DNA from: an uncultured Ilumatobacter sp.
Lineage (GTDB): Bacteria > Actinomycetota > Acidimicrobiia > Acidimicrobiales > Ilumatobacteraceae
NCBI GenBank assembly: GCA_937905835.1
Contig: CALCXK010000044.1
Location: 15,329 to 79,328 of the forward strand
Reading direction: 5' to 3'
Length of the DNA: 64,000 nucleotides
Shown piece by piece: positions 1-8,685 of the stretch. The notes under the pieces are model-generated. The model made no database searches. It was not told the origin of the DNA and saw nothing but the letters and a program-made list of their open reading frames with translations. A program made the position numbers and the translations under genes. How positions within the stretch are numbered: position 1 is the first letter of the stretch; each line of letters starts with the position of its first letter.

Positions 1-1302
1 GACACGTTGGACGATGGTTCGCTCGAACGCAGCCGGTACGAAGACGTCGACTACAAGCCGGTCAACGAACCCCTGGCGGTTGCCGAATCCGGCACGACCC
101 TCGCCGATCCGGACCGTTGGCAACCGCTCATTTTGAAAGAGGCGCTCTCTCAGAACGGGCTGTCGATACCCGCCGGGGCGCAGACATTCATTGGTTCGAA
201 CTGGGGTGATGTGACGCCGTTCGCAATCTCTCCTGCAGCCGAGGGCCCGCCGATCGATCCGGGCCCGCCGCCATTGATCGGCGACCCGTCGACCACTGAC
301 GAGTATCGAGACTCGGCGCTGGCCGTCGTCCAGGCCAGCGGCGTGCTGCAAACTGGTCTCGCGATCGCCGACATCGGGCCGGCTGGGCATGGCAACAACA
401 CACTCGGGACCGACGACGGCGATGGCTACGACGTCAACCCGGTCACCGGTGAGCCGTACGAAGCCAATCTCGCCGACGTCGCCGATTGGGCCCGAGTCAT
501 CGCCGAGTATTGGGCCGACGGCCCCACCTCGGAGACACCGCCCGGGCATTGGAACACCATCTCGAATGGCGTGTCTGACGCTCTATTCGCCGACAACGAC
601 CGGGTCGAATTCGATGGCAAGGCTGTCGGGCGACTCGAGTGGGACGTGAAGCTCGCCGTCTCGGTCAACGGTGCGCTCCACGATGCAGCGATCGCCGCCT
701 GGGGTGCTAAAGCCCACTACGACTCCGTCCGCCCGATCTCGATGATCCGATTCCTCGGGCAGAACGGTGAGCTGCCGATTGTTCCCGGCCTCTCGGAGAT
801 CATCACCAACGAATCGAGCGCACCCGGCGAACGTCATGAAGCGCTCGCTGACCACCTCGGCGAGATCGCGATCAATGCGTGGATCGGCCCACCGTCGATC
901 CCCGAGATCTACACCTCGGGCGTCGATTGGATTCGCGCTGTCGACTGGGTGCCCTATCAACGCCCGACCTTCGTCACCCCGGCCTTCGCCGCGTACGTCT
1001 CAGGCCACAGCACCTTCAGCCGAGCTGCCGCTGAAGTCCTGGCAGGCGTCACCGGTTCGGAGTATTTCCCCGGCGGCCTGGCAACGCACATTGTGGCTGC
1101 AGGCGATCTGCAACACGAGGATGGCCCGTCAGCCGACGTCGACCTGCAGTGGGCGACATACTTCGACGCCTCCGATGAAGCCGGCCGCTCACGCATCTAC
1201 GGCGGTATCCACATCACGGCCGACGACTACGCCGGCCGACTGATCGGCAGCGAAGTCGGCCAGGCAGCTCTGGCCAAGGCCCGCACGCTCTTCGCTCACT
1301 GA
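1..1302 (+). CDS. Vanadium-dependent haloperoxidase / PAP2-like protein, 5' truncated
   Basis: The reading frame is open from base 1, so the true start lies outside the window; a TTG at 7 is only a possible start. The visible part has 431 residues. The C-terminal half carries the vanadate/phosphate pocket of the haloperoxidase-PAP2 superfamily: AHYDSVRPI, then YVSGHSTFS, then RIYGGIHITADDYAGR, which supply the Lys/Arg, Ser-Gly-His and Arg...His residues that bind vanadate. Members oxidise halide with H2O2; some relatives are acid phosphatases. An aspartate- and proline-rich N-terminal half suggests an exported protein, but the signal peptide would be off the edge. No partner gene is visible. 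The family is secure; halide choice cannot be read. Confidence 0.85.
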   Translation, partial: DTLDDGSLERSRYEDVDYKPVNEPLAVAESGTTLADPDRWQPLILKEALSQNGLSIPAGAQTFIGSNWGDVTPFAISPAAEGPPIDPGPPPLIGDPSTTDEYRDSALAVVQASGVLQTGLAIADIGPAGHGNNTLGTDDGDGYDVNPVTGEPYEANLADVADWARVIAEYWADGPTSETPPGHWNTISNGVSDALFADNDRVEFDGKAVGRLEWDVKLAVSVNGALHDAAIAAWGAKAHYDSVRPISMIRFLGQNGELPIVPGLSEIITNESSAPGERHEALADHLGEIAINAWIGPPSIPEIYTSGVDWIRAVDWVPYQRPTFVTPAFAAYVSGHSTFSRAAAEVLAGVTGSEYFPGGLATHIVAAGDLQHEDGPSADVDLQWATYFDASDEAGRSRIYGGIHITADDYAGRLIGSEVGQAALAKARTLFAH

Positions 1303-1343
1303 TGCAGTCGCCGCGGACGATGCACCGCCGGTCTTCGACGCAG

Positions 1344-2576
1344 CTATGAGCGCATGACCTTGACCGATTTGCGCCAGGCACTGAAGCTGCTGATCGAGCC
1401 ATTGCTCGGCCTGGCCAGCCAGGGCCAGGGATGCGTCTCCGCAGGCACAACGGCCTCGGCCCGCCGCCGGAAGCCCGGAACCGGCGCAAAAGTCACGGCG
1501 ACTGCTCGATCGGCTAATACTTCGACCGGGTCACCGAGGTGCAGTTCAAGCTGATGTGTCTCGCCCAGTTCGGCGAGCGTCTCGGTGAGATAAACCAGCC
1601 GCTTCGAGCTGAGCTGCAATCCGCTGAGCAAGGCTTCGTCAAAGACAAAGACGACAGGCAATTCGGGGTGGGCCCGCAACGCAGGGTCTGCGAGACCGAG
1701 TGATTCAGCGGTCATCCACACCGTGTCGGCAGGGCGTGTCTCGACGGTATGTTTCGGCCCACTGGTCCGGATGCCGTGCGGGTCACGACCCAACTCAACA
1801 GGCTGCGTGATCGGGTTGAGCGGCGGGTTCGCCGGCCAATCGTTGATCGGACACCACGGCTCGACCTCACACATGTTGCAGAGCACCTTCGCCCGCTTCT
1901 CGACTTGGTAGCGGCTGAACCCGTAATGCTGCGACGACCCGGCGCCGGTCGCCCACTGCCACCCGAGACGATTTGCTGCGCGGGAGCCATCCAACAGATG
2001 CCGGAAGAAGTAGTCCTCGCCGTCTTGCCACGCCATCCCATTGCGCACCGACCAGTGACTCGACAACCACATCCGCGTCTGATTGACGAGCCAACCGTCG
2101 GTGGTCAACTCGCCGATGGTGTTGTTCATGCACGCCATTCGCCGATCCCACCCGATAGCAACATCGGACGCCGTCGTCGGGGGCAACGCGTTACGTACAC
2201 CGCGCCGCGTCTTGGCGCCGAGGCGTGAATACCAGTGCCGCGCGAACTCCTGCCAGAGCAGTTCGTCACGGAACTTCTTCACGTCACGTTCGGGTCCACC
2301 GGCAACGTGCTGCCATACCTGCGGGAGCGTGAGCAGCCCGTGCCTGATGTACGGCGACAGGCCCGAAGCGCCGCGTCGAGCGACAGGCAACACCTCGCTG
2401 CGGTTCCGGGCGTAGCCACTCACATCGAATGCCGCGAGCGCTGCGTCGGCGGCGCGTTGACCGCCGAGAAACTCGACCGATCCGGCGACGTCGTCACAAA
2501 CAAGATGCCCGAGGTGTGCCGCCACGAATGCCCCAGCGGCCGCACGGCCAACGTCAGGCGTGGGAAGCAACTTCAT
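1344..2576 (-). CDS. Photolyase/cryptochrome-like protein with swapped domain order
   Basis: 410 residues. Residues about 40-230 match the C-terminal FAD-binding domain of DNA photolyases: SGLSPYIRHG, the helix DELLWQEFARHWYSRL, CMNNTIGELTTDGWLVNQ, and the FAD/DNA-binding stretch RAANRLGWQWATGAG. Residues about 285-375 look like the alpha/beta antenna domain that normally comes first: VWMTAESLGLADPAL, PVVFVFDEALL and SKRLVYLTETLAELG. The order is therefore FAD domain then alpha/beta domain, the reverse of classical photolyases. Between them lie C233, C236 and C242 (VLCNMCEVEPWCPINDWP), a possible metal or Fe-S site. The start is ATG, 9 nt after the stop of the DUF2256 gene, so both are probably co-transcribed. 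Repair of UV dimers or a light-sensing role is likely; which one is unclear. Confidence 0.82.
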   Translation of the reverse strand: MKLLPTPDVGRAAAGAFVAAHLGHLVCDDVAGSVEFLGGQRAADAALAAFDVSGYARNRSEVLPVARRGASGLSPYIRHGLLTLPQVWQHVAGGPERDVKKFRDELLWQEFARHWYSRLGAKTRRGVRNALPPTTASDVAIGWDRRMACMNNTIGELTTDGWLVNQTRMWLSSHWSVRNGMAWQDGEDYFFRHLLDGSRAANRLGWQWATGAGSSQHYGFSRYQVEKRAKVLCNMCEVEPWCPINDWPANPPLNPITQPVELGRDPHGIRTSGPKHTVETRPADTVWMTAESLGLADPALRAHPELPVVFVFDEALLSGLQLSSKRLVYLTETLAELGETHQLELHLGDPVEVLADRAVAVTFAPVPGFRRRAEAVVPAETHPWPWLARPSNGSISSFSAWRKSVKVMRS

Positions 2577-2585
2577 ATTGTCGGT

Positions 2586-2702
2586 CTAGCCGTTTCGACA
2601 AGGGTCAGAGCAATAGCGAACGTCATCCCAGTTCCGCTCCCACTTCTTGCGCCACTCGATGGTCCGCCCACAGGAAACACAAATCTTTGATTCCGAATCC
2701 AC
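2586..2702 (-). CDS. DUF2256 family small zinc-finger-like protein
   Basis: A 38-residue reading frame from a GTG at 2702 (an in-frame TTG at 2705 is an alternative). The core KICVSCGRTIEWRKKWERNW followed by DDVRYCSDPC is the typical DUF2256 pattern: a CxxC pair, the W-R-K-K-W block and a second CxxxxC pair, consistent with a small zinc-binding knuckle. DUF2256 genes are often found beside photolyase or cryptochrome genes, and here the photolyase-like gene starts 9 nt downstream. No clear Shine-Dalgarno is visible, so the exact start is uncertain. The same frame stays open further upstream, but that part reads antisense through the formate dehydrogenase gene and has no family similarity. Molecular function is unknown. 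Confidence 0.72.
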   Translation of the reverse strand: MDSESKICVSCGRTIEWRKKWERNWDDVRYCSDPCRNG

Positions 2703-2835
2703 CAAGCCAACAGTAGAAGCCCGCCCAGGAACCCGCCTATCCGACCTCGCAGTTCTCACCAGGCGCGATGAGTAGGGAACCGACCCAGCCATCGCGGAGC
2801 CCACCCCGCCCCCCGAGCGTGAGCGAGTTCGGGCG

Positions 2836-3693
2836 TCAGACGTACTTCCAACCGAAGCGACCCTTGATGCAGAGCATGCCGTGTGTGACTTCGTGGTCAG
2901 CGGGGCTGGTGACCTTGACGATCTGGTTGTCTTGGACGTGGAGTTCGAGGTTGCAGCCAACGCCGCAGTACGAACAGACGGTCTGGGTGATGGTCTGATC
3001 TTCTTCACGCCAGTTGTTCTCTTGGCGGAGGTCGAACTCGGTCTTGAACTGCAGGGCATTGGTCGGACACACCGCAATGCAGTTACCGCAGTACACACAG
3101 GCCGATTCGGGTAAGGCGACGTCGAACTCGGTGGAGATCCGGTTGTCGAAGCCGCGACCCGACATGGCGATAGCGAACGTGAACTGGGCTTCTTCACCGC
3201 ACGCGTCGACGCACTTGTAACAGAGGACACATTTGTCGTAGTCCCGGATGTACAGGTTGTCTTGGATCTTGACGGGCTGATCGAACCGCTCAGCACCATC
3301 GGCGTAGCGGGTGACGTCGACGCCGTACTCGGTCGACCATTCGTTGATCTGGGGTGCTTCGCTCAGGTCGTTGGCCGTGCCGAGGAATTCGAGCACCATC
3401 TTGCGGCTGTGTTTGACCCGGTCGGAGTCGGTCGAGATGACCATCCCCTCTTCGGCGGGTCGTGAGCACGACGGGACCAGCGTGCGGTTGCCTTCGACCT
3501 CGACGACACAGACGCGGCACGCGTTGACCGGCGTCAGGTTCTCGGCATAACAGATGGTCGGCGTGTCGATGCCTGCCTGAGTACACGCGGTGAGGATCGT
3601 GTCGCCCTCGTCGACGGTGACATCGCCACCGTTGATCCTTACGGTGACCTGTGTGCTGGTCTCCTGGTCAACCATCGTCTGTTGGGGGCTCAT
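2836..3693 (-). CDS. Formate dehydrogenase iron-sulfur subunit (NuoG-like N-module plus detached FdhA [4Fe-4S] domain)
   Basis: 285 residues from the ATG at 3693, which overlaps the TGA of the NuoEF gene (ATGA). The order of sites is: a [2Fe-2S] ferredoxin domain (C48, C59, C62, C76); two [4Fe-4S] clusters, C155/158/161/165 and C199/202/205/209; and a last motif VCSYCGVGC...MLCIKG (C240, C243, C247, C275). That last motif is the N-terminal cluster-binding domain normally fused to the molybdopterin domain of formate dehydrogenases. The protein ends at GRFGWKYV, exactly where the molybdopterin domain (RLTTP...) would continue in a standard FdhA. It should carry electrons from the selenium/Mo site to the FMN subunit in the cytoplasm. 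An upstream in-frame extension exists but overlaps NuoEF and has no similarity. Confidence 0.87.
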   Translation of the reverse strand: MSPQQTMVDQETSTQVTVRINGGDVTVDEGDTILTACTQAGIDTPTICYAENLTPVNACRVCVVEVEGNRTLVPSCSRPAEEGMVISTDSDRVKHSRKMVLEFLGTANDLSEAPQINEWSTEYGVDVTRYADGAERFDQPVKIQDNLYIRDYDKCVLCYKCVDACGEEAQFTFAIAMSGRGFDNRISTEFDVALPESACVYCGNCIAVCPTNALQFKTEFDLRQENNWREEDQTITQTVCSYCGVGCNLELHVQDNQIVKVTSPADHEVTHGMLCIKGRFGWKYV

Positions 3694-5462
3694 GATGCGC
3701 TTCCGATCAGTCCGAGTCGAATGGCGGACTGAACGGCGCCCGCTGCCGTGTGGCCGAGGCCACAAATCGATGCGTCGGCCATGGCGACTGCCATATCGTC
3801 GATCAGCGTGTTCCGTTCGTCGGTGAGTGCGCCACGTTGGCCCATCTCGACAATCACTTCGTGCTGTCGAGTAGTCCCAATGCGGCATGGGACGCACTGG
3901 CCGCACGATTCACCCTTGAAGAACTCGGTGATCCGGATGAGCAGCGACGTGAAGTCGACGGTGTCGTCGAAGAGCGTGATCACCCCGGAGCCCAGCGTCG
4001 TGCCCCGCTCCCGGGTGTCTTCGCCGGTCAGCGGCATGTCGAGCTGATCGGCCCCGACAAAGCTGCCCGCTGCGCCGCCCATCAGAATTGCCCGTGTCGT
4101 TCCCGTTGCTCCGCCCGCGATCTCAATCATCTCGCCAAGCGTCGTTCCCTGCGGCACTTCATATACACCAGGGTTCGCCACGTGGCCGGACAGGCAGAAC
4201 AGCCTCGTGCCGGGCGACTTCTCTGTACCGACGAATCGATATGCCGCAGAACTGTTGAGCACGATATAGATCGCGTTCAGCAGGGTCTCGGGGTTGTTGA
4301 CCGATGTTGGTTCGCCGAACAACCCGTGTGTCGAAGGGAACGGTGGCTTGTTGCGCGGCTCGCCACGGAAGCCTTCGATCGACTCCATCAGCGCAGTCTC
4401 TTCGCCACAGATGTAGGCACCGGCGCCACGGCGCAGCTCAATGTCGAAACGCTGACCCGATCCCATGACATCGTCGCCGAGCAAGCCGGCGGTGCGGGCC
4501 TGCTCGATCGCGTTCGTGAGGCGAGCGGTCGACAGCGGGTACTCGCCGCGAATGTAAATCCAACCGTTCTCGGCACCGACCGACACGCCAGCGATGGTGA
4601 GACCTTCGATGAGCGCAAACGGATCGTTCTCCATGAGCGTGCGGTCTTTGAACGTGCCGGGCTCGGACTCGTCGGCGTTGGCAATGACGTGCTTCGGGCG
4701 GCCCTGTTCGTCAGCGACACCTTGCCACTTGATGGCCGTCGGGAAGCCCGCGCCACCGCGCCCGGTTAACCCCGCCGAGCGGACTTCGTCGATAACGGCT
4801 TGGCCGCCCATCGAGAGTGCCTTCTCGAGCGCTGCGTATCCACCGTGCTCACGGTACGAGGCCAGCGAGGTCGGGTCGACGACGCCAATGTTGGCAAGCA
4901 GCCGCAGGCCACCGGTGTCGCCGGCCGCACGCTGAATCGACTGGAACGCACCGGGTGACGCGATGTTGTCAGCGTCGGCCGGCACCGAGTCGGCGGTGCC
5001 ACGACCCTGGACGAACTGAGCGGGAGCTCGCTCGCACTGGCCGAGGCATGGCCCGCGATGGACCTGCTTACCGTCGGCTTCGAGTGCCTGGGCGAATGTT
5101 TCAGCACCGGCGATGTGGCACGACGTGTCCATGCAGACATGCACGGTCGAATCGTTGTGGCCAGGGTCCTCGGTGCGAAACAGCTCGTAGAACGTGGCGA
5201 CGCCGTACGCCTCGGCGGGCGGAACCTGCAAGACATCACTGATGTAGTTGAGCCCACCAGCACTGATCCAGCCGATGTCGGCCTGCAGCGCGTGGAGCGC
5301 TGGAAGCAGCAGGTGGCGACGATCGTTCTTGCGCGCCATGCCACCGCGGACGAGCCGCTCGGACTCGTGGATGACAACCCGCGCGTCGGGCGAAAGGACA
5401 TCGTCGACCGCAGCGCGTTCGGCGTCGGTCGAGTTGTCAATAGTCAGGTGAAGATCAGCCAT
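3690..5462 (-). CDS. NAD-reducing formate dehydrogenase diaphorase subunit (NuoE-NuoF fusion)
   Basis: 590 residues joining two complex-I-type modules. Residues 1 to about 150 are NuoE-like (24-kDa subunit), with a thioredoxin-like [2Fe-2S] site at C110, C115, C139 and C143 (HVCMDTSCHIAGAETF, RGPCLGQCERAP). From about 190 on it is NuoF-like (51-kDa): FMN/NADH loop SAGLTGRGGAGFPTAIKW, RGAGAYICGEETALMESIEG, and a C-terminal [4Fe-4S] motif ESCGQCVPCRIGT with the later Cys in SICGLG. Such fusions form the NAD+-reducing head of soluble formate dehydrogenases and some hydrogenases. It lies 45 bp downstream of the catalytic gene and overlaps the iron-sulfur gene by 4 nt, so stoichiometric expression is likely. 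It probably passes electrons from formate to NAD+. Confidence 0.92.
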   Translation of the reverse strand: MADLHLTIDNSTDAERAAVDDVLSPDARVVIHESERLVRGGMARKNDRRHLLLPALHALQADIGWISAGGLNYISDVLQVPPAEAYGVATFYELFRTEDPGHNDSTVHVCMDTSCHIAGAETFAQALEADGKQVHRGPCLGQCERAPAQFVQGRGTADSVPADADNIASPGAFQSIQRAAGDTGGLRLLANIGVVDPTSLASYREHGGYAALEKALSMGGQAVIDEVRSAGLTGRGGAGFPTAIKWQGVADEQGRPKHVIANADESEPGTFKDRTLMENDPFALIEGLTIAGVSVGAENGWIYIRGEYPLSTARLTNAIEQARTAGLLGDDVMGSGQRFDIELRRGAGAYICGEETALMESIEGFRGEPRNKPPFPSTHGLFGEPTSVNNPETLLNAIYIVLNSSAAYRFVGTEKSPGTRLFCLSGHVANPGVYEVPQGTTLGEMIEIAGGATGTTRAILMGGAAGSFVGADQLDMPLTGEDTRERGTTLGSGVITLFDDTVDFTSLLIRITEFFKGESCGQCVPCRIGTTRQHEVIVEMGQRGALTDERNTLIDDMAVAMADASICGLGHTAAGAVQSAIRLGLIGSAS

Positions 5463-5507
5463 GCGGAACTACTTGTCTTGTCGTTGTTGTCTCGGTTGTC
5501 AATGCCA

Positions 5508-7421
5508 TCAGGCGCTGATCTTGTCAACCCGAATGGACGCGGCTTTGAACTCAGAAGTACCGGAACGCTTATCCCATGCGTCGTTGGTCAACTTGTTGAT
5601 ATCGACCAGGGCAGGGAAGTGATAGGTGGTAAACGTGAGCCCAATGGGGATGTCGGGCTGGAACCGCACGTTCATCTCGACGGTGCCGCGTGGCGACGAG
5701 ACGTTGACCCGTTCGCCATCGACGATGTCGAGTGCGACACCGTCGGCCGGGTTGATGTCGAGTTCCTCGCCATAGCGGATCGGCGACTCGAAGCCGTTCG
5801 ACTGGACGCCGGTGTTAAACGAGTCGAGTGAACGACCTGTGGTGAGGCGCAGCGGGAACTCGTCGGTGAGCTTTTCGTTCGGGCCTTCGTGCTCGACAAC
5901 CGAGAACGGCGACGGGGCACGACCGCCCAAATCATCTTCCCAGAGCCAGCCGTGCAGGAACGGGCTGCCCGGATGGTCGAGATCGGGGCACGGCCACTGG
6001 AGGCCGCCTTCGGCTTCGAGCCGCTCGTACGACATGCCACCGTGCATCGGTGACAGCGAACGCAGTTCGTCCCAGAGCGCTTCGGGCTCGGCGGTGCCAA
6101 GATCGACGCCCAGCCGCTTGCCGAGCTCGTGCATGATGTCGATGTCGTGGCGAGCCTGGCCGGGCGGGGTGACTGCAGGCCGGGTGCGTTGCACACGACG
6201 TTCGCTCGAGGTGACGGTGCCGTCGGACTCGGCCCAAGCAACCGACGCCGGGAAGACCACGTCAGCCAACTCGGCGGTGCGGGTCATGAAGATGTCTTGC
6301 ACAATGAGACAGTCGAGCCCGGAGAGCAACTTGCGGGCGTGATCGATGTCGGCTTCAGAGTCGGCCGGGTTCTCACCGAGCACGAACACTGCGGTCAGTT
6401 CTCCACGACCCATCGCTTCGAACATCAGCGTGAGATGGATGCCGTCTTCGGGATTGAGTTTGGTTCCATAGGCCGCTTCAAACTTGGCCCGATGCTCGGC
6501 GTTGGTGATGTCTTGGAAGCCAGGGAACTTGTTGGGCAGCGCACCCATGTCGCCGCCACCCTGCACGTTGTTCTGTCCGCGCAGCGGAACAAGACCACTC
6601 CCCCATTTTCCAACGTGGCCGGTGAGCAACGCCAGGTTGCACAAGGAGAGCACATTGTCGACTGCGTTGTGGTGCTCGGTGATGCCGAGCGTCCAGAGGA
6701 TCTGCGCCTTCTCGGCAGTGGCGTACGCGTGCGCCATCTCTTTGATCGCACTTGCAGGGACACCGGTGATCTCTTCGGCGTACTCGAGGGTGTACGACTC
6801 GACCGACACCTTGTACGCCGCGTAGCCCTCGGTCGAATGCGCGATGAAGGCTTCGTTGACCAATCCGGCATGAATGATCTCGCGGGCCACAGCGTTGGCC
6901 ATGGCGATATCGGTGCCGACGTCGAGACCAAGCCACGCATCAGCGAACTTCGACGACGAAGTACGTCGAGGGTCGACAGCGAACATTTTGGCGCCGTTCT
7001 TCAAACCCTTCATCAAGTGGTGGAAGTAGATCGGGTGCGCCTCACGGGCATTCGAGCCCCACAGCAACACCACATCGACTTCTTCGATCTCTTTGTACGA
7101 GGCCGTTCCGCCACCTGCACCAAACACTGTCGCCAGACCGACGACCGAGGGAGCGTGTCAAGTTCGGTTACACGAGTCGATATTGTTCGACCCCATCACC
7201 ACCCGGGCAAACTTCTGTCCGAAGTAGTTGACCTCGTTCGTGGCCTTCGAGCACGAGAACATGCCAAACGCATTGGCGTTGCCACCCTTGATCGCATCGC
7301 GGGCGGCGCCGAGGCCAGCGGCTGCACGATCGAGCGCCTCGTCCCAGGAGGCCTCGCGCAGCTCGCCGTTCTCCCGGACATACGGAGTCGTGAGACGGGG
7401 CAACCCGAGATCGGCGGTCAT
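5508..7421 (-). CDS. fdhA: Formate dehydrogenase catalytic subunit, selenocysteine-containing (in-frame TGA at 7160-7158)
   Basis: Read as one frame of 637 residues with TGA at 7160..7158 decoded as selenocysteine (U88). The local protein is NIDSCNRT-U-HAPSVVGLAT, the exact context of Sec (or Cys) in the Mo/W site of formate dehydrogenases. The frame is intact on both sides and a SECIS-like hairpin follows. Start: ATG 7421 is preceded by AGAGGA six bases upstream, better than the in-frame ATG at 7448. After the active site come the bis-MGD binding segments (VVLLWGSNAREAHPIYFHH, ILWTLGITEHHNAVDN, HVGKWGSGLVPLRGQNNVQG) and the C-terminal barrel (LRLTTGRSLDSFNTG). There is no N-terminal [4Fe-4S] domain; that is encoded separately two genes downstream. 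No Tat signal is present, so the enzyme is cytoplasmic. Oxidation of formate to CO2 coupled to NAD+ is the likely role; CO2 reduction is possible. Confidence 0.9.
7129..7160 (-). promoter_or_regulatory. SECIS-like element of fdhA (UGA plus hairpin)
   Basis: After the UGA codon (7160-7158) come 12 nt (7157-7146). Then there is a 6-bp stem GUCGUC (7145-7140) / GGCGAC (7134-7129), with one U-G pair, closing the five-base loop GGUCU (7139-7135). As I remember it, the E. coli fdhF SECIS has the same 12-nt distance and the same GGUCU apical loop. G at the first loop positions and a UGA-to-loop distance of 18 nt fit the bacterial SECIS consensus recognised by SelB. Confidence 0.85.
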
Positions 7422-7601
7422 CTGCTGCTGTCCTCTGCGAAGCTTCATTGAGGTCAGGTTAGGCCCTACTCACGAGGCGAGCCGCATACTGTTCCGACAA
7501 TTTCTCGGCCTCGGCCACGTTGAGTTCGTAACGTTTTGTACACCGATGCTCTCAGCGAATCTCCTTGAGTAACATGGTTCTTTGTGGAGGAGCCTGCCCG
7601 G

Positions 7602-8633
7602 ATGTCGAAGTCTGTCGAACAACGCCGACGCGAGTTCTGCCTCGCCGCCGCCACGGTTGGCGTACTCGGCGCCGCGACTCTGGGGGTCCTGGTCACGGGG
7701 AGCGCCGATTCGAACGAAGAAGTCGCCGCAACAGAAGCCGCCGGAACCGAAGTCGCTGGAACAGAAGTCGCTAGAACAGAAGTCGCCGCAGCTCCGCCTC
7801 CACCCTCCACGACCGTCGCTGCGTTCGATATCGAATTCGAACTCACGGGCCTCGACAACCTAGGTATCGACGTCGACGGGCAGCCTCCACGCGCCGACGG
7901 AGGCTGCACCATCGGCGCGCTGTCCGTGCGCCTCGGTGCATCAGGCGGCGACGTCGAATGCCTGCAGAACGCGCTGGCCGAGGCCGGCCACTTCACCGGC
8001 ACTGCCGACGGCCAATTCGGCGATTCCACGCTGCGCGCCGTCGTGGACTACCAGACCTCCGAAAACCTTTTCGTCGACGGAGTAGTCGGCCGAGAGAGTG
8101 CTGTCGCACTCAACATCTGGCCGGATGAGGAATCGTTCGTCACCCGCACTCCCCCGCCATCACCGGGCGCCACCGACCTCTGGGGTGTCACGCTCTCGCC
8201 GGTCGCGACTGCCGGCGACGACGCTCCACCGCTTCCCGACAACGCTGGCAGTGGCCGGCGCGTCGTCTATGACCGTGCAGGTCAGCGAGTCTGGGCAGTG
8301 AGCAACGACGGCATCATCATCCGGTCATGGCTCGTCTCAGGATCGGCCTTTCCGAACGAAGTGCCGGGTACTCACGAGGTCTACAGCCGGTCCGAGATGT
8401 CGACTGCATGGAACGGCAAAGCCTGGCTCCCGCAGATGATTCGCTGGCTCAAAACGGAGCGAGGTGCCATTGGCTTCCACGCCATTCCCCTGCACGTCGA
8501 AGACAATTCGCCGTACCAGGGTGACGCCGAGTTGGGCACCCGCCTCTCCGGCGGCTGCCAGCGTCAGAACAACCTCGATGCCGACTTCATGTGGGCCTTC
8601 GCCACACTCGGCACCAAAGTCGTCGTCACCTGA
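7602..8633 (+). CDS. Exported L,D-transpeptidase (YkuD) with peptidoglycan-binding domain
   Basis: 343 residues from ATG 7602, chosen because GGAGGAG lies about nine bases upstream; a GTG at 7584 would put the Shine-Dalgarno inside the gene. The N-terminus has a twin-arginine-like or Sec signal (RRREFCLAAATVGVLGAATLG), followed by a low-complexity linker with repeated T-E-V-A units. Residues about 110-165 form a peptidoglycan_binding_1 domain (LRLGASGGDVECLQNALAEA, QFGDSTLRAVVDYQ). The C-terminal YkuD domain ends in GFHAIP...LSGGCQRQNN, giving the catalytic His and Cys, with SGGC in place of the common SHGC. It should act outside the membrane, cross-linking peptidoglycan or attaching proteins to it. 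It is divergent from fdhA. Confidence 0.85.
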   Translation: MSKSVEQRRREFCLAAATVGVLGAATLGVLVTGSADSNEEVAATEAAGTEVAGTEVARTEVAAAPPPPSTTVAAFDIEFELTGLDNLGIDVDGQPPRADGGCTIGALSVRLGASGGDVECLQNALAEAGHFTGTADGQFGDSTLRAVVDYQTSENLFVDGVVGRESAVALNIWPDEESFVTRTPPPSPGATDLWGVTLSPVATAGDDAPPLPDNAGSGRRVVYDRAGQRVWAVSNDGIIIRSWLVSGSAFPNEVPGTHEVYSRSEMSTAWNGKAWLPQMIRWLKTERGAIGFHAIPLHVEDNSPYQGDAELGTRLSGGCQRQNNLDADFMWAFATLGTKVVVT

Positions 8634-8685
8634 TCACCAGCCCCGAATGAGCGCTGCCCCCCAACCTTCAGGGAAAAGCCGCTGC

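Noticed and set aside
2703..3299. Long upstream extension of the DUF2256 frame
   Set aside because: Ser/Arg/Thr-rich low-complexity translation antisense to the formate dehydrogenase gene; family similarity begins only near 2702.
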